A DNA stretch of 64,000 nt from Piscinibacter gummiphilus. GTDB lineage: Bacteria; Pseudomonadota; Gammaproteobacteria; Burkholderiales; Burkholderiaceae_C. Where the stretch lies: NCBI RefSeq assembly GCF_002116905.1, contig NZ_CP015118.1:1922001-1986000 (forward strand). The letters are read 5' to 3'. Below are positions 54,782 through 63,436 of the stretch, piece after piece. The notes below the pieces were generated by a model. That model was not told the origin of the DNA and did not search any database. It was given only the letters and a program-made list of their open reading frames with translations. Each line of letters opens with the position of its first letter. The stretch's first letter is position 1. A program made the translations under genes and the position numbers.

Positions 54782-56023
54782 ATGAGCGGGAAAACGGTGG
54801 CCGCCCCCGGCACGGGTGCCGCGCCCGGCGCCGTGCGCGTGCGCCTGCGCGTGCAGGGCCTCGACGGCAGCGTGCAGGTGCAGGAGTTCGCCGACCTGAA
54901 GGAGTCCGAGGCCGTGCGCCGCGTGGTCTCGCTCGGCGGCAAGGTGCTGGCCATCGAATCGGTGCCGGTGGCGTCCGCCTCGGCGGGTGGCCGCAACACC
55001 ACGTTCCCGCTGCTGCTCTTCAGCCAGGAGCTGCTCGCACTGCTCGACGCCGGCCTGAACCTGACCGAGGCACTGACGACGCTGCACGCGAAGGAGCGCC
55101 AGGCCATGCCGCGTGCGCTGCTGGCCGAGCTGCTGCGCGCGCTGCGCGAAGGCCGCAACTTCTCCGACGTGCTCGCGGCGGCGCCCGAACACTTCCCGCC
55201 CGTCTACGTGGCCACCGTGCGGGCCTCCGAACGCACCGGCGGTCTGCCCCAGGCGCTCGCGCGGTACATCGCCTACCAGCTGCAGTTCGAGACGCTGCGC
55301 AAGAAGCTCGTCTCGGCCGCCATCTACCCGGTGATGCTGCTGGTGGTGGGCGGCTTCGTCACGCTGTTCCTGCTGGGCTACGTGGTGCCGCGTTTCTCGT
55401 CGGTGTACGAGTCGGCCGGCCGCGAGATGCCTTGGCTGTCCCGCATGCTGCTCGCCTTCGGGCAGGGCGTGCACGACCACTGGCTCGCGGTGGGCGGCGC
55501 CGTGCTCGGCGTGATCGTGCTGTCGGCGTGGGCGATGAGCCAACCCCGGTGGCGCCAGCGGCTGCTCGACCAGGCCCTGCGCCTGCCCGGCATCGAGCAG
55601 CGCGCGGCGGAGTTCCGGCTCGCGCGTTTCTACCGCGCGGTCAGCCTGCTGCTCGCCGCCGGCATCGCGCTGCCGCGTGCGATGGGCATGGTGACCGGCC
55701 TCGTGTCGCCGGCGCAGCGCGAGCGCCTCGCGCAGAGCCGCCTGGCGGTGGAGCAGGGCCAGAGCCTGTCGGCCGCGCTGCTGGCCGCCGGCCTCGCGAG
55801 CCCCGTGGCCGAGTCGCTGATCAAGGTGGGCGAGCGCTCGGGCCAGCTGGCCGAGATGCTCGAACGCACCGCCCGCTTCCAGGACGACGATTTCGCGCGC
55901 TGGATCGACTGGGCCTCGAAGCTGCTGGAGCCCGTGCTGATGGCCGTCATCGGCATCGTGATCGGCACCGTGGTGGTCCTGATGTACATGCCGATCTTCG
56001 ATCTGGCGGGAAGCCTGCAATGA
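54782..56023 (+). CDS. gspF: Type II secretion inner-membrane protein GspF
   Basis: A 413-residue platform protein. Two GspF/PilC domains are seen (about 75-195 and 285-400), each with a cytoplasmic helical bundle, for example LLFSQELLALLDAGLNLTEAL and RFYRAVSLLLAAGIALPRAM. Three membrane helices lie near 180-205, 233-255 and 382-405. The N-terminal 60 residues carry a beta-type domain often found in GspF/PilC (RVRVQGLDGSVQ-like). It connects the ATPase with the pseudopilus in the inner membrane. The stop overlaps the gspE start. Confidence 0.93.
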   Translation: MSGKTVAAPGTGAAPGAVRVRLRVQGLDGSVQVQEFADLKESEAVRRVVSLGGKVLAIESVPVASASAGGRNTTFPLLLFSQELLALLDAGLNLTEALTTLHAKERQAMPRALLAELLRALREGRNFSDVLAAAPEHFPPVYVATVRASERTGGLPQALARYIAYQLQFETLRKKLVSAAIYPVMLLVVGGFVTLFLLGYVVPRFSSVYESAGREMPWLSRMLLAFGQGVHDHWLAVGGAVLGVIVLSAWAMSQPRWRQRLLDQALRLPGIEQRAAEFRLARFYRAVSLLLAAGIALPRAMGMVTGLVSPAQRERLAQSRLAVEQGQSLSAALLAAGLASPVAESLIKVGERSGQLAEMLERTARFQDDDFARWIDWASKLLEPVLMAVIGIVIGTVVVLMYMPIFDLAGSLQ

Positions 56024-57714
56024 ACGCCGTCGCCTTCGACCCCACGCCGGATGCGCTGACGCCCGAGCTGCTGGCCAGCGCCCGCACGCTCGCGGCCCAG
56101 GGCGAACTGCGCCTGCTCGCCGCGCTCGCGCAGGTGACCGGCTGGACCCCCGACGTGCTGATGCAGGCGCTGGCCCGCCGCGCGGGGTGCGTGCACGCGG
56201 GCATGCGCGAGCTGCAGGCACTCGTGCCCGAGTTCGAGCGCATCACGTACCCGGAGTGTGTGGCGCGGGGCGTGCTCGTGGCCCGCGATGCGGACGGCCG
56301 ACGGCACGTCGTGCTCGGCGACCCGTTCGACGACGAACTCGAGGACTGGGCGCTGCGCCGCCTGGGCCCGCAGCCGGCGCCGCCGGTGATCGCGTTCGCC
56401 CACCCCGACGACCTGCAGGCGTCGTTCACGCAGCAGGAGCGCCAGCTCCGCGCGATGGACGGCTTCGAGGGCGAGGCCGCCGCGGGGGGCGACGAGGAAG
56501 TGGCCGCCGTCATCACGCTGTCCACCATCAGCGGCGACGCGAGCCCCGTGGTCAAGCTCGTCAACTCCACCATCTACGACGCGCTCAAGCTGCAGGCGAG
56601 CGACATCCACCTCGAGTGCGACGCCGGCTGCCTGCACGTGAGCTACCGCATCGACGGCGTGCTCGTGCCCATCACGCAGGTGCACGGCGACCAGATGGCC
56701 GAGCAGGTGGTGTCGCGCATCAAGGTGATGGCCGAGCTCGACATCGCCGAGCGCCGCACGCCGCAGGACGGGCGCTTCAAGGTGCGTGTCAACGGCCGCG
56801 AGATCGACTTCCGCGTGTCCGTGATGCCCAACATCTTCGGCGAGGACGCGGTGCTGCGGCTGCTCGACCGGCAGTCGCTCACCGAGCAGGCGAAGTCGCT
56901 GCGGCTCGACCACCTGGGGCTCGACGCCCACACGATGACGCAGGTGCGGCGCCTGGCCGCCAAGCCGCACGGCATGCTGCTGGTCACCGGCCCCACGGGG
57001 TCGGGCAAGACCACCACGCTGTACGGCGCCATCACCGAGATCCACACCGGCCGCGACAAGATCGTGACCATCGAGGACCCGGTCGAGTACCGCCTGCCGC
57101 GGGTGCTGCAGATCCCGGTGAACGAGAAGAAGGGGCTCACGTTCGCGCGCGGCCTGCGCTCCATCCTCCGCCACGACCCGGACAAGATCATGGTGGGCGA
57201 GATCCGCGACAACGAGACGGCGCAGATCGCCGTGCAGGCGGCGCTCACCGGCCACCTCGTGTTCACCACGGTGCACGCGAACAACGTGTTCGACGTGGTG
57301 GGGCGCTTCGTCCACATGGGGGTCGACGCCTACAGCTTCGCGGCCGCGCTCAACGGCGTGGTGGCGCAGCGCCTGCTGCGCATGAACTGCCCCCATTGCG
57401 CGCGGCCGGTGGAACCGTCCGCCGACGAACTGGAGGCGGCCGGACTCGATGCCGAACGGGTCCGCGGCTGGACCTTCCGGGCCGGCGCGGGCTGCGGCCA
57501 CTGCCGCGGCGCGGGCTACAAGGGCCGCAAGGCAGTGGCGGAGGTGCTCGTGCTCGACGACACGATGCGCGAACTCATCGCCGGCCGCGCGCCCATCTCC
57601 GCGCTCAAGGAACGTGCCGCCGGCATGGGCCTGCGCCCGGTGCTCGCTACGGCGCTCGACTGGGTCGCGCGGGGTGAGACGACGCTCGAGGAGGTGGCCC
57701 GTGTCGCAGGCTGA
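56020..57714 (+). CDS. gspE: Type II secretion ATPase GspE
   Basis: A 564-residue ATPase. Walker A is GPTGSGKTTT (about 324-333), the Asp box VTIEDPVEYRLP, Walker B IMVGEIRDNETAQIAVQ and the His box HLVFTTVHANN. Two CxxC pairs (CPHC about 455 and CGHC about 488) form the zinc motif of GspE/PilB. The N-terminal region (about 1-150) is a GspE/PilB N-terminal domain. It drives pseudopilus assembly at the inner membrane. The ATG overlaps the gspF stop. Confidence 0.95.
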   Translation: MNAVAFDPTPDALTPELLASARTLAAQGELRLLAALAQVTGWTPDVLMQALARRAGCVHAGMRELQALVPEFERITYPECVARGVLVARDADGRRHVVLGDPFDDELEDWALRRLGPQPAPPVIAFAHPDDLQASFTQQERQLRAMDGFEGEAAAGGDEEVAAVITLSTISGDASPVVKLVNSTIYDALKLQASDIHLECDAGCLHVSYRIDGVLVPITQVHGDQMAEQVVSRIKVMAELDIAERRTPQDGRFKVRVNGREIDFRVSVMPNIFGEDAVLRLLDRQSLTEQAKSLRLDHLGLDAHTMTQVRRLAAKPHGMLLVTGPTGSGKTTTLYGAITEIHTGRDKIVTIEDPVEYRLPRVLQIPVNEKKGLTFARGLRSILRHDPDKIMVGEIRDNETAQIAVQAALTGHLVFTTVHANNVFDVVGRFVHMGVDAYSFAAALNGVVAQRLLRMNCPHCARPVEPSADELEAAGLDAERVRGWTFRAGAGCGHCRGAGYKGRKAVAEVLVLDDTMRELIAGRAPISALKERAAGMGLRPVLATALDWVARGETTLEEVARVAG

Positions 57715-59026
57715 GTGGTTCGTGGTCGCGGCCGGGAACACGCTGATGGCCGCCGTGCGCCGGGGCGGCCGGTGGGTGCCCGACACGCTGAAGGCGCTGC
57801 CGGTGGAGCCGGGCTCGCCGCCGTCGCTGCTCGCCGCGTTCGACACGCTCGCGCGCGAGTGGCCGGCGGACACGGCCTGGAAGGGCGGCGTGCGGGTGCT
57901 GGTCGACGACGGCTGGCTTTCGGGATGCCGCCTGCCCTGGAGCGACGGCCTCGGGCGCATCGACACCGCCGAGGCGTTCGCGCGCGCGCAACTCGAAGCC
58001 GCGGGCTTCGACGTGCAGGCCGACGACACGGTGCGGATCGGCGACGGCCCGTACCGCGCACCGCGCCGCGCGGTCGCGTACGGGGCCGGCCTGCTCGCCG
58101 CGCTGGGCCGCGTGGCGCAGGCCGCGGGCGGGCCGCTGCGGTCGGTGCGCCCGCTGTCCGAGGTGGCCTGGCGCCACGCGGCTCGGCAGCGTCAGGCGCC
58201 GTCCGGCGCGCCTTTGGTGGTGTGGCTGCCGGGCGCCGTGCTCGTGGTGCAGGGCGGTCGCACGCCGGTGGACGTGATGGCCCGGCCCCTCGCCTCCGAC
58301 GAAGCCGCGTCGCTCCGCGCGCTGTGGGACCGCGCCGGCCTGCGCCAGCCGTGGCTGGCCGAGGCGCCGGTGGTGCGGGGCCTGCGCGCGGGGAATGCCG
58401 GCGCGACCTGGCCCATGGCCGTCACCGAGCTCGCGCTGCCCGAAGAGGCGGCGGTGCCGCCCTGGCTGGCACTCGCCGCCGAGGCGGGCGTGTCGCCCCT
58501 CGACGCGGTGGACGGAGCCGGGCGGGGCTCGCCCCTGTTCATGAAGGCGGCCGCCGTGGTGCTGCTCCTGCTGGCCGGTGCGTTCGCGAAGGATGCGCAC
58601 GACCACTGGCAGCTGGGCCAGGAGATCGCCCGCCGCGAGCAGGACGACCCGTCCCGCCGCCTCGCCGAAGTGCGGCCCGCCGCCGGGCTCGGCCGCGAGG
58701 AACTCGCCCGCGTGCGGTCCGTCAACACCGCCATCCGCGAACTCAACATGCCCGTGGCCGCGCTGATCGGGGCGCTGCAGGTGCCGAAGGATCTGCGGGT
58801 CGCGCTGCTGAGCGTCGACGTGTCGGGTGCCAGCGCGCTGCCGGACGGTGGCGCCACGCTCAAGGTGGTGGCGGAGGCCCGTTCGGGCGCCGAGATGTCC
58901 CGCTACGTGGCGCTGATCGCAGACCGGCCGCCCATCGCGCAGGCCTACCTGACCCGCCACGAGGTGTTGCAATCGAACCCCGCGCACCCGTACCGCTTCA
59001 CCGTGGAGGCCACATGGGCGCCCTGA
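57701..59026 (+). CDS. GspL/PilM-N-like inner-membrane secretion protein
   Basis: A 441-residue protein that overlaps gspE by 14 bases (GTG at 57701 with GAGGAGG before it). The first 275 residues look like a cytoplasmic actin-like domain as in GspL or PilM, with weak similarity. One membrane helix follows (about 287-305; KAAAVVLLLLAGAFA). The last 130 residues form a PilN/GspL-type periplasmic domain with a conserved helix (NTAIRELNMPVAALIGALQVPKDLRVALLSVDV). Fold class and position support a role linking the ATPase to periplasmic parts. It seems to be a PilM-PilN fusion, as GspL is. Confidence 0.72.
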   Translation: MSQAEWFVVAAGNTLMAAVRRGGRWVPDTLKALPVEPGSPPSLLAAFDTLAREWPADTAWKGGVRVLVDDGWLSGCRLPWSDGLGRIDTAEAFARAQLEAAGFDVQADDTVRIGDGPYRAPRRAVAYGAGLLAALGRVAQAAGGPLRSVRPLSEVAWRHAARQRQAPSGAPLVVWLPGAVLVVQGGRTPVDVMARPLASDEAASLRALWDRAGLRQPWLAEAPVVRGLRAGNAGATWPMAVTELALPEEAAVPPWLALAAEAGVSPLDAVDGAGRGSPLFMKAAAVVLLLLAGAFAKDAHDHWQLGQEIARREQDDPSRRLAEVRPAAGLGREELARVRSVNTAIRELNMPVAALIGALQVPKDLRVALLSVDVSGASALPDGGATLKVVAEARSGAEMSRYVALIADRPPIAQAYLTRHEVLQSNPAHPYRFTVEATWAP

Positions 59027-59604
59027 ACCTCGGCGGCCTGACCGCCGCCGTCGCGTGGGAAGTGCGCCGTGCCGCGCGGCGCGCCGGCGCGTGGGGCCTG
59101 CTGCTCGCCGCGGCCATGGTGCTGGCGGTGGCCGCCTGGGCGTTCGCGCGCCACCAGGCCATCGCCGCGGCTGGCGCACAGCAGCGCTGGCTCGACCGGC
59201 CGGTGGCGGTGGCCGCCGTGGTGCGCGAGGCGCCGCCCGATGCGCGTGATCGCCTGCAGCGTTTCGACACGCGGCTGCTGCCGCACGACGACCTGCCCAC
59301 GCAGGTGCAGGACCTGATCGCGCTGGCCGAATCCGAGCGCCTCGTCGTGGCCCGAGGGGAGTACCGCCCGCAGGTCGACGCCGAGGGCGGCTTCCTGCGC
59401 TACCGGATGAGCCTGCCGGTGCGGGGCGAGTGGCGTGCGGTGCACCGTTTCGTCGACGCGGCCTTGCGAGCGCACCCGTCGCTCGGGCTCGAGAGCGTGC
59501 AGTTCCAGCGGCCTCAGGTCGATGCCGCCGAGGTCGAGGCGCGCCTCCAGTGGGTCGTGCTGGCGCAACTGCCGCGAACCGCCGCGGCGAGGAGCACGCC
59601 ATGA
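59014..59604 (+). CDS. GspM/PilO-like inner-membrane secretion protein
   Basis: A 196-residue protein with one N-terminal membrane helix (about 25-45; GAWGLLLAAAMVLAVAAWAF), followed by a short coiled region and a ferredoxin-like periplasmic domain (about 85-190; LPTQVQDLIALAESERLVVARGEYRP, YRMSLPVRGEWRAVHRFVDAAL). That layout is the one of PilO and GspM, which pair with PilN/GspL. It overlaps the previous gene by 13 bases and the next by four, so the secretion genes are tightly coupled. Confidence 0.7.
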   Translation: MGALNLGGLTAAVAWEVRRAARRAGAWGLLLAAAMVLAVAAWAFARHQAIAAAGAQQRWLDRPVAVAAVVREAPPDARDRLQRFDTRLLPHDDLPTQVQDLIALAESERLVVARGEYRPQVDAEGGFLRYRMSLPVRGEWRAVHRFVDAALRAHPSLGLESVQFQRPQVDAAEVEARLQWVVLAQLPRTAAARSTP

Positions 59605-60143
59605 GCCGCAAGCCGCACCGCAAGCACCTGCTGCTGGGCCTCGCGCTGGTCGCGACCCTCGCCGCCGCGTACTGGTCACCCGACCCCGCCGCCGATGGTG
59701 GCGTGCTGTTGGCCGAACGCCCGGCACGGAATGCCACGCAGGCGCCCGCGCCGGCCCGCCCCGTGGTGAAGGGCGCCACCGCGGCCGAAGTGCTCGAGAT
59801 CCGCTCGCGCGACGGCGAGGCGGATGACCGCGCCGAAGCCCTGTTCGCGCCAGGTGCGTGGCAGGTGGACGCACCGGTGGCCAAGGCCGAACCCGTGGCG
59901 CCGGTGATCCAGGGGCCCGTCGCGCCGCAGGCCCCGCCGCTGCCGTTCCGCGCCATCGGCCGCTATGAGGAAGACGGCACCACCGTGTTCTTCCTGCAGC
60001 ACAACGAGCGGGGCATCGTCGTGCGTGTCGGGGACACCATCGCCGAACAGTACAAGGTCGAAAGTGTGCAGGGGAACCTGCTGACCCTGACGCACCTGCC
60101 GACCAACCAGACGCAGACCCTCGACGTGGGTGGCACCAGCTGA
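59601..60143 (+). CDS. GspC/PilP-like periplasmic secretion protein
   Basis: A 180-residue protein with an N-terminal membrane helix (about 9-25) and a Pro/Ala-rich linker. The C-terminal beta domain (about 118-175; FRAIGRYEEDGTTVFFLQHNERGIVVRVGDTIAEQYKVESVQGNLLTLTHL) has the homology-region fold of GspC and PilP. Such domains bind the N0 domain of the secretin and bridge inner and outer membranes. No PDZ domain is present. The gene lies 10 bases before the secretin gene. Confidence 0.72.
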   Translation: MSRKPHRKHLLLGLALVATLAAAYWSPDPAADGGVLLAERPARNATQAPAPARPVVKGATAAEVLEIRSRDGEADDRAEALFAPGAWQVDAPVAKAEPVAPVIQGPVAPQAPPLPFRAIGRYEEDGTTVFFLQHNERGIVVRVGDTIAEQYKVESVQGNLLTLTHLPTNQTQTLDVGGTS

Positions 60144-60153
60144 GAACGCACAC

Positions 60154-62565
60154 ATGAAGTTTTTCCGGCCGGCCGGCCTCCAGGCGGCGACCTTCTCCCA
60201 CTTCGCACGCGCACGGTGCGGTGCGGCCTGCGCCGTGCTGATGGCGGCCGCAGCGCTGGCCGGTTGCGCCGGGGCCGAGGCCTACCGCGACGGGCAGGCC
60301 TTGATCCGCGAGGGCAAGACGGAGCAGGCGCTCGTCAAGCTGGAGGAGGCGGTGGCGGCGCAGCCGCGCAACGCCGAATACCGCATCGCGCTCGCGAACC
60401 AGCGCGCACTCGCCGTGAGCCGACTGGTGTCGTCGGGCGAGCTGGCGCTCCATGAAGGGCGCATCACGGACGCCGAGAAGGCCTATGGCCAGGCGCGCCA
60501 GCTCGACCCGCACAACGCGATGGCGAAGCAGGGCCTCGACAACGTCGTGATGGAACGCCGCCACCGCCTGGCGGTGAGCGAGGCCGACGCCGCGTTCAAG
60601 CGGGGCGGCGCCCCCGACCTCGCCGAGGCCGACGCCAAGCTGCGCACGGTGCTCGTGGAGGACCCTTCGCGGAAGGATGCGTCGCAGCTCAAGGCGCGCA
60701 TCGACGAAGTGCGCTCGCGCCAGCGGCGCCCCGGCGTGCAGCTGGCCGCCACGTACCGCAAGCCCATCACGCTCGAGTTCCGCGACGCGCCGCTCAAGTC
60801 GGTGTTCGACGTGATCGCGAAGGTCTCGGGCCTGAACTTCTACTTCGACAAGGACCTGCGCCCCGACATCAAGGTGACCATCCTCGCGAAGAACACGTCG
60901 ATCGAGGATGCCGTGCGCCTCGTGCTGGTGACGAACCAGCTCGAGCAGAAGGTGCTCAACGACAACGCGATCCTGATCTACCCCGGCACGCCGCAGAAGC
61001 TCAAGGAGTACCAGACGCTGTCGGTGCGCACGTTCTACCTGACCAACGCCGACGTGAAGGCGGTGTCGAACACGATCAAGACCATCGTCAAGACGAAGGA
61101 CATGGCGATCGACGAACGGCTCGGCATCCTCATCATGCGCGACACGCCGGAGGCGATCCGCATGGCCGAGCGCATCGTCGCGCTGCAGGACCTGAGCGAC
61201 CCCGAGGTGATGCTGGAGGTGGAGGTGCTCGAGGTGAAGCGCTCGCGCCTGCTCGAGCTGGGCGTGCAGTGGCCGAGCCAGATGACCCTGTCGCCGCTGG
61301 TGGCGGCCGGCAGCCCGCTGACGCTCGAGGCGCTGCGCAACCTCACCGCGGCCACGACGCAGGTGGGCGTGGGCAACATGATCATCAACGCGCGCAAGGA
61401 AGACCAGGACGCCAACGTGCTGGCCAACCCGCGCATCCGCGTGCGCAACAAGGACAAGGCCAAGGTGCTGATCGGCGACCGTGTCCCCATCATCACCACC
61501 ACCACGTCGCCGGCCACGAACGCCAGCTACATCTCCGAGACGGTCAACTACATCGACGTGGGCCTGAAGCTCGAGGTGGAGCCCATGATCTACCTCGACG
61601 CCGAGGTCGCCATCAAGGTCAACCTGGAGGTCTCGACCCTCGTGCGCGAGGTGGTCAGCAAGTCGGGGACCCTGGCGTACCAGATCGGCACGCGCGGCGC
61701 GAACACCGTGCTGCGGCTCAAGGACGGCGAGACCCAGGTGCTCGCCGGTCTGATCAGCGACGAGGACCGGCGCACGGCCAACAAGGTGCCGGGCCTGGGC
61801 GAGATGCCGGTGCTCGGCCGCCTGTTCGGCAGCCAGAAGGACGACACGCAGCGCAGCGAGATCCTGCTGTCCATCACGCCGCGCGTGGTGCGGTCCAACC
61901 GCCGGCCGGACCTGTTCGAGGCGGAGTTCGAGTCCGGCACGGAAACCAGCATCGGCGCGGAGTCGCTGCGGCTGAGCGTCGTGGAGCCGGTGGACCCCGC
62001 GGCGTCCGGCGCGGCCCGCGCGCCCGCGGCCGCCACGCCTGCCGTGGCGGGCACGCCGGCTCCGGCCACCGCGGCGCCCGCGCCGAAGGCGGCCGTGGCC
62101 CCCGCGGCGGCGGCCCCGGCCGCCGGCAGCGGTCCCGCCCCGGCGCTCGTGTGGCAATCCCCGGCCGAGGTCAAGGCGGGCGAGCAGTTCACCGCCGTGC
62201 TGCAGGTCAACAGCCAGGCCGCGCTGCGCGGCTTGCCGATGCTGATCGGCTTCGATCCCCAGGTGCTGCAGGTGGCCCAGGTGCAGGAGGGCGGGTTCTT
62301 CAAGCAGGGCAACGGCGCGGTGCAGTTCAGCCACCGGGTCGACGCGGCCCAGGGCAAGGTGTTCGTGGCCGCGGTGCGCCAGAACCCCTCGGGCGCGGAC
62401 GCCGGCGTGAACGGCTCGGGGGCCGTCGTGATGGTCACCTTCAAGGCGCTCAAGCCCACCACAGGACCGGGCGCCCGCATCCAGCTGCTGTCGGCCTCGC
62501 CGGAGCCCGCGCCGGCCGCACCGGTGGCGCTGCCGGTGGAACGGCTCGTGCGCATCACGCCATGA
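60154..62565 (+). CDS. gspD: Type II secretion secretin GspD with TPR repeats and C-terminal cohesin-like domain
   Basis: An 803-residue outer-membrane channel protein. It has a lipobox-like LAGC (about 35-38), TPR-type repeats (about 40-175; AYRDGQALIREGKTEQALVKLEEAV), an N0/N1 region (about 205-330; ITLEFRDAPLKSVFDVIAKVSG) and a secretin domain (about 340-590; VLANPRIRVRNKDKAKVLIGDRVPI and VPGLGEMPVLGRLF). A long Ala/Pro linker (about 612-660) leads to a cohesin-like domain (about 662-770; ALVWQSPAEVKAGEQFTAVLQV, LIGFDPQVLQVAQVQEGGFF). Secretins with added C-terminal cohesin domains are uncommon. It forms the exit gate of the operon's exporter. Confidence 0.9.
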   Translation: MKFFRPAGLQAATFSHFARARCGAACAVLMAAAALAGCAGAEAYRDGQALIREGKTEQALVKLEEAVAAQPRNAEYRIALANQRALAVSRLVSSGELALHEGRITDAEKAYGQARQLDPHNAMAKQGLDNVVMERRHRLAVSEADAAFKRGGAPDLAEADAKLRTVLVEDPSRKDASQLKARIDEVRSRQRRPGVQLAATYRKPITLEFRDAPLKSVFDVIAKVSGLNFYFDKDLRPDIKVTILAKNTSIEDAVRLVLVTNQLEQKVLNDNAILIYPGTPQKLKEYQTLSVRTFYLTNADVKAVSNTIKTIVKTKDMAIDERLGILIMRDTPEAIRMAERIVALQDLSDPEVMLEVEVLEVKRSRLLELGVQWPSQMTLSPLVAAGSPLTLEALRNLTAATTQVGVGNMIINARKEDQDANVLANPRIRVRNKDKAKVLIGDRVPIITTTTSPATNASYISETVNYIDVGLKLEVEPMIYLDAEVAIKVNLEVSTLVREVVSKSGTLAYQIGTRGANTVLRLKDGETQVLAGLISDEDRRTANKVPGLGEMPVLGRLFGSQKDDTQRSEILLSITPRVVRSNRRPDLFEAEFESGTETSIGAESLRLSVVEPVDPAASGAARAPAAATPAVAGTPAPATAAPAPKAAVAPAAAAPAAGSGPAPALVWQSPAEVKAGEQFTAVLQVNSQAALRGLPMLIGFDPQVLQVAQVQEGGFFKQGNGAVQFSHRVDAAQGKVFVAAVRQNPSGADAGVNGSGAVVMVTFKALKPTTGPGARIQLLSASPEPAPAAPVALPVERLVRITP

Positions 62566-63053
62566 CCCGAGCGGCCCGCTTCCACCGCGTGCGCGGCTTC
62601 ACGTTCGTCGAGCTGATGATGACGCTCGCGATCATGGCCGTGCTCGTGATGGTGGCCGTGCCGCTGGTGGAGATCAACGCGCGGCGCGAGAAGGAGCGCG
62701 ACCTGCGCCGCGCGCTGATCCAGATCCGCGACGGGCTCGACGCCTACAAGCGGGCGTCGGACCAGGGGCGCATCCAGCAGAAGATCGGCGACAGCGGCTA
62801 TCCGAAGACCCTCGACGAGCTGGTCGAGGGCGTGCCGGACCAGCGCAGTCCGGTCAAGCAGAAGCTGTATTTCCTCCGCAGCCTGCCGCGTGATCCGATG
62901 CACACGGATCTGCAGGCCAAGGCCTCGGCCACGTGGGGCCTGCGCAGCTACGCCTCACCGCCCGACGACCCGCAGGAGGGCGCGGACGTGTTCGACGTGT
63001 TCTCGCGCGCGGACGGCGCGGGGCTCAACAACGTGCCCTACCGGCAATGGTGA
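62562..63053 (+). CDS. Pseudopilin, GspG/prepilin-type
   Basis: A 163-residue prepilin-type protein. The cleavage site is VRGFTFVELMMTLAIMAVLVMVAV, with Gly11, Phe12 and Glu+5. The body has a long helix (DLRRALIQIRDGLDAYKRASDQ), a YPKTLDELVEGVPDQ segment and SLPRDPMH, as in a subgroup of type II or competence-type pseudopilins that carry this PKTLDELVEG motif. The ATG overlaps the secretin stop. It probably is a minor component of the pseudopilus. Confidence 0.88.
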   Translation: MTRAARFHRVRGFTFVELMMTLAIMAVLVMVAVPLVEINARREKERDLRRALIQIRDGLDAYKRASDQGRIQQKIGDSGYPKTLDELVEGVPDQRSPVKQKLYFLRSLPRDPMHTDLQAKASATWGLRSYASPPDDPQEGADVFDVFSRADGAGLNNVPYRQW

Positions 63054-63436
63054 CCGCGATGGTTCGACGCTCCCGCGGGTTCACGCTGATCGAGCTGCTG
63101 GTCGTGATGTCGATCATCGCGCTGTTGCTGACCATCGCGGTGCCGCGCTACTTCGGCTCGCTCAACCGCTCGAAGGAGGTGGCGCTGCAGGAGAACCTGC
63201 ACGTGCTGCGCACGACCCTCGACAAGTTCCGCGCCGACACCGGCCGCTACCCGGAGACGCTGGACGAGCTGGTGGAGGCGAAGTACCTGCGCGCGGTGCC
63301 CGCCGACCCGGTCACCGAATCCGCCGCCACCTGGGTGATGGTGCCGCCCCGCGAAGCGGGCAGCACCGGCGTGGGCGACGTGCGCAGCGGCGCCCAGGGC
63401 CAGATGAAGGATGGCCGGCGGTATGACACGCTGTAG
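63047..63436 (+). CDS. Pseudopilin, GspG/prepilin-type, second copy
   Basis: A 129-residue prepilin-type protein with SRGFTLIELLVVMSIIALLLTIAVPRYF, cleaved after the Gly of RGF. The body has KEVALQENLHVLRTTLDKFRADTGRYPETLDELVEAKYLRAVPADP, a pattern close to that of the preceding gene. Starts at 63047 (used), 63050 and 63059 are all possible; the first overlaps the previous stop. It is in the same operon. Confidence 0.88.
   Translation: MVTAMVRRSRGFTLIELLVVMSIIALLLTIAVPRYFGSLNRSKEVALQENLHVLRTTLDKFRADTGRYPETLDELVEAKYLRAVPADPVTESAATWVMVPPREAGSTGVGDVRSGAQGQMKDGRRYDTL

Noticed and set aside
58945..62334. A 1129-codon minus-strand frame opposite the secretin operon
   Set aside because: Antisense shadow; the plus-strand genes have clear motifs and overlaps.
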